64,000 nucleotides of DNA, from contig NC_071329.1 of NCBI RefSeq assembly GCF_010183535.1, positions 17,064,879 to 17,128,878 of the forward strand, written 5' to 3'. Source of the stretch: Caenorhabditis remanei. Lineage: Eukaryota; Nematoda; Chromadorea; Rhabditida; Rhabditidae. The notes under the pieces were generated by a model, which saw only the letters and a program-made list of their open reading frames with translations, had not been told where the DNA came from and did no database searches. Positions 57,001 to 64,000 of the stretch are shown in pieces. The position numbers and the translations under genes were made by a program. Positions within the stretch are counted from its first letter, which is position 1; each line of letters begins with the position of its first letter.

Positions 57001-57824
57001 AGTGAAAGAGTGAAACTGATAACAAATGATACACCTCCCAACAACTATATAATTGTATACTGAAAATTTCAATTTTCAATTTTTAGGCTAGAAATTTTAG
57101 GCTTACCTGCACATGAAACTGGCTTTGTATGTGTCAAAAAGCGTCTGATCTGCCAGATCGTTGAAAGTGATGTTAAAGATTTTGCATTGAGAAGTGATGT
57201 CGATTCCGAGTTGAGTGAGTGAGCTAAAGAGACTTGGGAGCAGGTCGGTGGTGTTGATGGGGTCTGAAAATCAAGGAAAGTTGTGTAGAGAGAAAATCTG
57301 GAGTCTGAGATTTCCGGGATTAAATTTTTCAGCTGAATGTTGAGATTTTATTGAATTTTAAAGAAACAAACCAAAATTGATCGCTACAAATTTTTAGGGC
57401 AAATTTTTCAAGCAGTATTACAGCTACCGTATTTCATAAGTATTTGAGTTCTAAGCCCTCTTGTTTTATGTCTTTTGCAGTTTGTCGTGTCATGTTAGAG
57501 GAACGGTGAGCCCATGTCACATTTAATGTGTCATGACATGGTGCATCGACCGGGAATCGAACCAGGGCCGCCGCGTGGCAGGCGAGTACTCGTTTTGGTC
57601 ATAATGCTTTCACCTTGCTCCTGATGATACAAAAAAGGTCCCAATTACAAAAATACAGTACCTATTTGAAGAATATCTCGTTTCACAACTACTTCAATTT
57701 TTTTTTCAACGTCTTTACCTTTTACCAAATCAGCTGACCAATCTGTTGGGTCAATTGAAGAGTTCGTGTGGAAGTCCAAGAAAGGCTCACCGCCGAAACA
57801 GCAGACAGCTGGGAAGTGTTCCAT
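45041..57824 (-). CDS. Single-pass membrane protein, EGF-like motif and PPAY tail
   Basis: Six exons with consistent phases: 57662-57824, 57107-57263, 54305-54473, 45538-45663, 45352-45486 and 45041-45118, about 275 residues. The extracellular part starts MEHFPAVCCFGGEP and has NxS/T sites (TNSS, INTT, FNIT). It ends in an EGF-like motif, CRCPIGHFGQSC, at about residue 106. A hydrophobic helix (MVMLLVIAAVVLALMAVLAM) follows near 146-165. The cytoplasmic side has a cysteine cluster (KGCFCDCFG, possible palmitoylation), a charged helix, then proline-rich stretches with PPPPSALPP and PPPAYSA, a PPxY site for WW domains. Start chosen because TAA precedes it in frame and TTTTTCTAG, a possible trans-splice acceptor, lies four bases before that TAA. 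No clear N-terminal signal peptide, so an upstream exon cannot be excluded. I do not recognise the gene. Confidence 0.75.
46640..46951. repeat. Foldback with TTCGCAACTGCGACA tandem arms
   Basis: Starts GGCTCCGCGACAATTCGCAA and ends with the complement (TTGCGAATTGTCGCGGAGCC). The left arm has about eight imperfect 15-bp repeats, the right arm three. No open frame of note. Built on the same plan as 44228-44789, with an unrelated repeat unit. Confidence 0.7.
47107..47509. repeat. Foldback MITE, family CAGTACYGGCCAAAA
   Basis: CAGTACCGTGCAGTAAG at the left and the complement of CAGTACCGGTCAAAAGG at the right, followed by TA. It shares the GTTGACAACTTTCTTGTACG core with 8258-8695 and 61518-61966. 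Confidence 0.7.
54474..57106 (-). repeat. Intron 2 of the membrane-protein gene
   Basis: Holds two copies (about 55315-55525 and 56405-56640) of a dispersed repeat that reads ATGAACCAACTTTTTTC, then ATTTTTCACCGAAAATGTGA and TGAATGATAGTCGAAAA; a third copy is at about 58265-58520. Bases 55190-55900 consist largely of degenerate CCAGAATC and GAATCTGAAA repeats. No gene. Confidence 0.55.
57536..57592 (-). pseudogene. 3' half of a tRNA-Gly(GCC)-like sequence with encoded CCA
   Basis: On the minus strand: CTCGCCTGCCACGCGGCGGC, then CCTGGTTCGATTCCCGGTCG and ATGCACCATG. The anticodon arm (CTCGC-CTGCCAC-GCGG) has anticodon GCC. The T arm has a perfect B box, GGTTCGATTCC. The 3' end reads GATGCA followed by CCA. 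The upstream 5' half does not form an acceptor or D arm, so it is not a working tRNA gene. An encoded CCA suggests a processed tRNA was copied into DNA. It lies in intron 1 of the membrane-protein gene. Confidence 0.7.
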
Positions 57825-60800
57825 TTACCTAGAAAAACGAGTTTTGAACAGTCAATCGATGTCAGCAAAAAAATAATATAAAAAAGGCACCATGTTTTTC
57901 TAACAAAAATTTCAGTACTACTATTCCAAAACTAAGAAACTAAGCCTTGAAAGTAATTGGTTTCTTCTTTTTAATCAATTAGTGGAGAAGAGAAGAAGAA
58001 AAAGAAGGCGAAGAGTACATTTTTCACTCTCTTTTCTAACCTTTGGGGACCCTGGGAATGGGCGGTTCCGAAATAGTAGTGCACTTTTAGAAGTTTAAAA
58101 TGTTTGAAATCGAAATTCAGTTCTGAAATAGAGGAGAGAGGCGTTAAATGAGCATAATCAAGAGGTATTAGGTGACATTTGGTTTGAGTTTCTGACTTTG
58201 AATCGTTTGAATGGAAAAGTGAAAAAATTAAGAAAATTTTACATACATCTTTGGGGCAAAGGAACCGGAATCTGAGAAAGTTTGAAACTGATGCAAACCA
58301 TAATCGAACGTTTAACCAGGAAACCTATTTTTTTGACAATTTTTCAATTTTTCATCGAAATTGTGAACATTTTTGATGATGTTAGAGAATGTCTTCTAGA
58401 TTTGGATGATAGTCGAAAACTTGACATTTTAGCGAAAAAGTTCAAAAAACCGAAAGATGTTGAATTAAGAATTTTGGCGGCAATTATCTGGGCCCTCGGG
58501 TCAGACCTCAATTTTGCTGATTAAGCCCGTCCCTGACTTTGATAAGTTTGCAGTATCTAGATTTTAAACCATCAAGTTTCATAAACTTTTCATCACTTCT
58601 TGGCTTCCAGAACAAAAAACTTCAAGCGAAATTCAAAAATCTCCCTAAATATCACTTAAAGTTCATAAAAACCGTACTGGAACGTTTCGAAACCAGACTT
58701 TTAAAAACCGAGACACTTGGCAACTTTGACATTTTTAGATCAGACATTTCAAAACCAGATGTTTTGAAACCACGACATTCCGATATCAAACGTGAAAAAA
58801 ATTCAAATACAAATTCAATTTTTGCCCTAGTGGCCTGGTATTCGAGAAAAACGAGGTCAAATATTGGACCACTGACAAGTCATTACCTTACCGACGCGTG
58901 GTGTGGTGGTGTGTTTGACCTCGTTTTTCTCGAATACCAGGTCTGGATGGCAAAAACGGAATATATATTTGAAATCAGTGTGATTTCAGCTTTCAAATGA
59001 TATAGGTCATGTCCCATAACTCCACGGTCACTCGGGGGCCTTCCCTAGTTAGTTTCTAAATGTCAAGGTTGTCAAATGGATGGTTTTCAAACATTCCGGA
59101 GCTCAAAAAAGATATAAAAAGGGGAAAAACAACGGACCATTTTAGTATTCCTAATTTCAGAATTTTATCCGTAGATCACACTTTCCATCAAAACAAGAAA
59201 CAAAACCTATTCCTCAAAATGATGCATTATTCTCCTGGAGTAAACACTTTTCGGTGGTGGTCCACCACAACCATCATCATTATTTCTCATATGCTCCATT
59301 TGAAATGGATAGGCCACGCCCCCTAATTTTCTATTATACTTTTCGGTTTTTTTGGGATTGTTTTTTTCTTTTTGAGGGGCGGGGAGGGATGGATTGAAAA
59401 GTGTGTGCATTTTAGAAAAGCTGGGAAAGAGAGGGCGACCAAAAGTACTTTTTCAATATTAAAACTTTTTTTTTTCAAAATGAAAAACTTTTCGATTACT
59501 ACTTGGGAATCCCTATTGAGGTTGTATTTAGTAATAAAAAATATTGGTAAAGAAGTTTTTTTTTCTTCTATTCACATCATTCAGAATATTTCCGGTCGGT
59601 GGCAGAAGCAGAAGAAGAAAGAGGAAAAACAGATTTCCATGGGAAGATTGACAAGAGAGAGACATGTGTGGATGGAGTAGAATGGAAAATACTAGAAATG
59701 CACCAAAAAATATAATCGGAAGGAGGAAGAAGCCCTTGGTGGGGCATGAAATAGTTTGAAAAATAGTTTTTCCCTGTTTTTGGAAAGAAATGTTGGTACA
59801 GAAGTTTAGAGGGATCAAAAATTGACACAAAAAATTAAAATTCTTGTTTCTGATACTAAAAATTTCCACATCCTGAAGTTATCAGCTCGACACAGTTCTT
59901 ACAACTGCGCTCCACCGAAATGCCCTTCAGAAAATGCCTTTTTTCTTAGTCTCTCAAGTTCTAACAATGTTTTCTCCGGTTTCGGTAGAGCGCGGTTGTA
60001 AGAAGCGTGCCGTTTTAATATCACCCTGAATTATCGAAGCTATTATTCTGTAATTAGAACGGTCTGAAACTGAGACGATTCCAAACTAGGACGTTTTGAA
60101 ACTGTACATTTTTTTCTCAAATGGCACCAAACTTAGCACTCAGACTCCGGTACGTTTAGAACCCAGTGATTTGGAAACCAGGACATTTCGCAACTCAAAT
60201 TTTGAACGGAATGAATACAATTTTGAAGTTTTGAACGGAAAATCTGCACAAAACGCGTCGAAAGCGCGCCAGACGTATCTTTGACACGTTCTTATCAAAA
60301 AATCCTCTTGAAACACGTCAAAGTCACGCCAGACGGCTCTAATTCAGACTGGCGGGAATCTGACGCGTTCTTAACAAAAAAATTTCTTTTAAACGCGTCA
60401 AAGACACGCTAGGCGGTCTGAACTCTGTCCAAACTCCGTCCGGAAATCGGAACAAAGAAATCAACGGATGTCATGAAAACCGAAAAAATACTGTTCTCGT
60501 CTCGTCTAGTTGACAGACTTTCTAGTTTCGAAAGTTCCCGGAGCCAGCTTTCATACTTCTAAATTTTGCAATGAAAAGTTCCAAATCAGCATAGCACAAA
60601 AATCAATGAATGAACGAACAGAGTCACGCCATCTTTAGACTAACAAATCAAAGTCAGAAGATTCAAAACTCAAATTCAAATTCAAATTCAAATTCACTCA
60701 TCTGAATACACTTTTTTATTTCTTTTCCTTCTGTGTCTTCTGATTATTATGCATGAGAAAGAAAATTTTAAAACGTCACAGCTATGTATACCAAGAAAAA

Positions 60801-63269
60801 TTAGATGAGATCTATCTAGTCAGGTGAGAATTTGCATTTTGAACGGTTTTTTGAGGGAAAATTAAGAATAAATGACGAATTTGGGATACAGGTTACTGTA
60901 GCACGCATGGTCTTAAAATTTCAAATTCAAAATTTTCGCAATCTCGCTTCAAAATAATCTGGACGATTCCCATACATCTCAAAATCTAGAAAAAAAGCTC
61001 TGGAGCTCCAAATCCATTTCTCAATGAGAAAGAATGAAAACCCATAACTCTTCCAGTCACCCTATATTTCTTAGAAAGGAAATGACTATATTGGCCACAC
61101 AAAAAAATGAGGGAAAATGGGGAGAGAAGAAGAAAAATTGGACGGAAGAATAGAAAAAGAGGGATGAATGAAGATGTGATCGGTGGATAATATGTCCCCC
61201 GGGGACAGAGGACACCATCAGATGACAATTTTTGGAATGGAAGAAGTAGAAAAAGAAGATAAGAAGGTGTCCGAAAGAAGGGGGAGGGGGAATAGGAGTT
61301 ATTCAAATACTTCTAAAGAAATAGAAAACTGATGTGTCGGTTCTGCACTCTATTGGGAAATATGAAAAATAAATAAAAAATGTTTGGTTTCAACTTGTTC
61401 AGGTGTTTAAAACGAGTATAATTATGCCTAGATTTGAAATTTTTGAGATTTTTTTTGTCGGATGGCTTCGATAGCTAGAATGACCTCAAAATGCTTGAGA
61501 TCTGATTTTCACAGTTACAGTATCTGCCAAAAAGGTGTCACATTTTGCCTTTTTCAGTTGAAAATGCCCAACTTTGAGAGTGTGTCATGGTAAAACTATC
61601 TGTCCCACATAATATATTTTTATGGGATCGAACAGTCCAAGAGTAGAACTTCATTTCTTTTTCTGTTGACAGCTTTTCGACACTCCCTAAAGAGGTATAG
61701 TAATTTTGTGAGAACAGCTCGAAAATCGCACTAATTTGCACTGAAATAGGTCGATTTGTGGGAGAAATTACTTTGTCGATATGTAACTTGCTAGGGAGTG
61801 TCCGTACAAAAAAGTTGTCAACTACAGAAACGGAGCTCTACCTTTGATCTGTTGGATCCCATAAAAAGTTATTTTGTGGGACAGTTAGTTTTACCATGAC
61901 ACACTCTCAAAGTGGGGCGTTTTTCAATGAAAAAGACAAATTTTGTCACATTTTTGGCCAGTACTGTAATTTTCATATTTGGTACACAGGTAACTTTGTA
62001 ATGTGTATGGCTACGCTCTAATAGTTTTAAGACCTCAGAAAATTGAGAACATATCTTTGATATCACGGAGCCCAAAGCTCAAATTATTTTGATCCTGACC
62101 GTGGCGTCTCGGACAAGATTTTTTATGTTTTTCCTATTTTTCGTGATATAAAGTTACAAAAAAGGAGGAAACAAGAAATTGAGCAGAAATCTTGTCCGAG
62201 AGGACTGCACGGAAAAACTCTTTCACCTTAAAAAAGCAATTTTCAGTATCAATTATTGAAATTTCTCAGAATTGTCTGAAGTATCGGAATCTGTAATTAA
62301 AAATTACTTCAGATCTTCTTTGAAACCGAAAATCTACCGTAACCGAGATCTCGTTCATTTTTTTAAACAAAGATTATTATTCCGCCAAGAAGCTCAGGTT
62401 CATTGGACACATAATTATAAAGAAATGAAAAAAAAGTTGGGATCGATTATTTTGACAATTTTTTTAACATACTTCTACATCTTTGTAGAATTCTGGCTAC
62501 TGCTTGTCCCGTTTTGGAAACAATCCTAATTTAAAAAGATAAGCTATGGAATAATCAGTTGACAAAGTTGTAAAGTTACTAAAAGTAAGACAACTGTTGC
62601 AACTTTCCTGAGGACCCTCCCTCCTCCATGGTTATTTCCACAACTAAAACAATTTCAAACTCTACTAACTTATTTAACATAATAACAGTTTTGATTGGAT
62701 TTTAAACTGAAGTCCTACTGTTCTGACATGTTGGTAATCCAGGTCTAGTTCAAATTCACATCTTGAACGACCCAACATCTTAAATTTAAAAAATGAGTAC
62801 TGTAGATAGATCACTGAAAATCAAAACCCACAGATCAAAAAGTCAAGTCTTATTTAAAACTAAAACATCAGTTCCTTCTAGAAATGAAAAAAAACGAATC
62901 GAATCATCAATTTCTTTTTTCTTGCTCCGTTCCGAGCTCCAAAAGAAATGACGAACTATTTCACTAGACAAATCGAATCATCGAATTAGTATACGTTTCT
63001 CCAAAACTGACTAACCATCTCAAAAGAAAAAGGGGAAGGGGGGACAATCTCAAAAAATGACATAAAATTTTAGTGTCTCCTTTTTACCCCGCCTCCGACA
63101 AGAAGCTTCACCAAAAAGATACATAAAGCAAGGTCGTAAATCTGAAGATAAATGTATGGACAGACAGAAAAGGAAATCTCGTAAATTCTAAACCAAAAAT
63201 TTATCGAAAAAAGAAAATGCGCAGGGCCCGTTTTACATGAAAAGTAGCACAAAAAAATTTAGAGAAGTT
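57825..63269. repeat. 5.4-kb intergenic region with dispersed repeats
   Basis: No exon structure seen. Contents: a third copy of the GATAGTCGAAAA repeat (about 58265-58520); a 110-bp palindrome (58832-58942) with arms CCTGGTATTCGAGAAAAACG then AGGTCAAA; a short palindromic repeat at about 59885-60020, also at 49500-49640; degenerate tandem units around AAACGCGTCAAAGACACGCC (60240-60420); CAAATT repeats (60668-60700); and the MITE at 61518-61966. Confidence 0.5.
61518..61966. repeat. Foldback MITE, best-preserved copy of its family
   Basis: 449 bases, starting CAGTATCTGCCAAAAAGG and ending with the complement of CAGTACTGGCCAAAAATG, with TA at 61516-61517 and 61967-61968. Its arms pair over most of their length, around GTAACTTGCTAGGGAGTGTC and GTTGTCAACTACAGAAAC. 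Confidence 0.75.
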
Positions 63270-63428
63270 TCAGAAAAAGTAAATGAGTACGGTAACTAGA
63301 TAAACTACAAAATACAGTAATCCATTGGCCACTGACACCGGGGATCCAGGGAATTGCTCGGGGAAGTGCTCGACGCGCATTTGACCGACACGATTGCGGG
63401 CGTAGTCGGCGGAGAAACCGGTTACTCT
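63270..63428 (-). CDS. Last exon of an unrecognised gene, hydrophobic C-terminus
   Basis: Preceded by a good acceptor (TTTCCAG) and open in phase 0 for 52 codons: RVTGFSADYARNRVGQMRVE, then HFPEQFPGSPVSVANGLLYF and VVYLVTVLIYFF, then stop. The end is a small-residue region followed by about 16 hydrophobic residues, as in GPI-anchored or C-terminally anchored proteins. Its G/C-rich third codon positions differ from the surroundings, supporting real coding sequence. Upstream exons were not found before the window end, so they lie across a longer intron or outside. I do not recognise the family. Confidence 0.6.
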   Translation of the reverse strand, partial: RVTGFSADYARNRVGQMRVEHFPEQFPGSPVSVANGLLYFVVYLVTVLIYFF

Positions 63429-63899
63429 CTGGAAATAATGGAAGATGAAGTTTAAGAAATATCCATGTTTCTACCACAGCAAGTGTGCTCTATTGGAATT
63501 TATTTTACTTGAAAATTGTATCATTAGAAAGCAGAAATGATCAGGATTCTGAATCTGTATTCAAATTCCGTCTAGCTTCTAAATAAATCAAGTTACAAGA
63601 ATATGTTGTCAGAAAAAGTGTCCGGCTTTTTCTCATGCTGAAAATATATTTATGTAGTCCATTATATCATGTAGAAATTGTGTAATATCCAGTTCCATGA
63701 TAGTTGGCAGCATTCCGATTTGATTGTTTTGGGACATGATGAACGGAGAGAAGTTGTATTTGTTTTTACTTTTATTCCGAAATTGAATTACTGAAGGTCA
63801 CGCAATGCCTTTTCAGATTATCCACCCCGTGACCTCTCATTTTAATCATCGTGTCATTCAATCATTTCCTCTGAAAAGTTTTCAGTTCCAACTTTTCAA
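63429..63899. other. Spacer or intron, no exon recognised
   Basis: No further minus-strand exon was identified. GTTTTCAG at about 63877-63884 is a plausible acceptor for trans-splicing just before the plus-strand start codon at 63900. Confidence 0.3.
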
Positions 63900-64000
63900 A
63901 TGGCATTCAGTGGTTCTGGGAGGCCTCCTCAATCAAAAGACCAGGTTCACAATGAACTTATAAAAATTTTAAAGAGTGGAAGTGAAGAACAAAAGAAGGC
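63900..64000 (+). CDS. Start of a gene cut off by the window end
   Basis: ATG at 63900 follows TTTTCAG by 15 bases, the usual spacing for a trans-spliced or first-exon nematode mRNA. It stays open to the end: MAFSGSGRPPQSKDQVHNEL, then IKILKSGSEEQKKA. Hydrophilic, no signal peptide. Too little is present to name a product. Confidence 0.5.
   Translation, partial: MAFSGSGRPPQSKDQVHNELIKILKSGSEEQKK

Noticed and set aside
58282..59000. Open frames of 80 and 153 codons on the plus strand.
   Set aside because: The first lies within the GATAGTCGAAAA dispersed repeat and the second runs through a palindrome; no splice sites, motifs or codon bias support them.
49500..60020. GGTAGAGCGCGGTTGTAAG at about 59990 and its complement at 49520 resemble a tRNA D-arm.
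   Set aside because: The sequence is part of a palindromic dispersed repeat present in both places; no T arm or acceptor stem follows at tRNA spacing.

Overview
This window looks like a chromosome-arm segment of a Caenorhabditis-type nematode. The DNA is AT-rich. Most introns are about 50 bases long with TTTTCAG acceptors and GTAAG or GTGAG donors. The transposons are worm-like mariner, hAT and foldback types. No prokaryotic signal was seen. All gene models were assembled by eye from splice signals, reading-frame phase and comparison between paralogs, with no database search.

The left two thirds (about 0.25-44 kb) is one expanding gene family. I reconstruct nine multi-exon loci plus several relics. 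Each protein is a chain of 1-4 copies of a module of about 170 residues, and one module is encoded by two exons. The first exon ends in a motif like INxIRRKYAxxYxVPNMHEL. The second starts (I/T)WSxxL, contains a TWRY motif, and ends LEFLNPLQKFIxCG...VCLLGPE. Between modules lies a two-cysteine linker (PGSxCHKRYxNxxGLCV). First exons encode signal peptides. The final exons encode either a Thr/Ser-rich or basic tail (2543-5157, 5406-7973, 12090-14012) or a short hydrophilic stretch plus a hydrophobic C-terminus typical of GPI anchoring (14402-16490, 18128-21575, 28441-30480, 32758-38573, 41816-43880). By inference the module is a very divergent CAP/SCP-like extracellular domain. The family grew by tandem, inverted and segmental duplication. 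Two members are divergent around a near-palindromic promoter rich in GATA sites.

The cluster shows birth and death together. Four members look intact from the sequence (2543-5157, 5406-7973, 12090-14012, 41816-43880). A fifth (32758-38573) is intact but carries a nest of transposons in one intron. The others carry visible lesions: a frameshift and a stop at 258-1212; a lost AG splice acceptor at 14402-16490; a mariner insertion inside a coding exon at 18128-21575; two frameshifts plus a 271-bp element in an exon at 24650-27009; and a nonsense codon at 28441-30480. Truncated relics lie near 17.7, 32.4 and 39.4 kb.

Mobile DNA fills the gaps. There is an apparently intact DD37D mariner, a second decayed one carrying a nested hAT element with an 8-bp target duplication, a nest of two mariners plus a foldback element, two hAT-type MITEs whose empty sites can be seen in paralogous DNA, a 1148-bp foldback element whose empty site is also present, two non-LTR reverse-transcriptase fragments, and a large inverted repeat with 181-bp tandem repeats at one end.

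The right third (45-57.8 kb) is a single minus-strand gene with six small exons and an 8.6-kb intron. It encodes a single-pass membrane protein of about 275 residues with an EGF-like motif and a proline-rich cytoplasmic tail containing PPAY. Its introns hold MITEs, foldback repeats and repeated copies of a motif that matches the 3' end of a tRNA-Gly-like sequence including CCA. The last 700 bases hold the final exon of an unrecognised minus-strand gene (63270-63428) and the first coding bases of a plus-strand gene starting at 63900.
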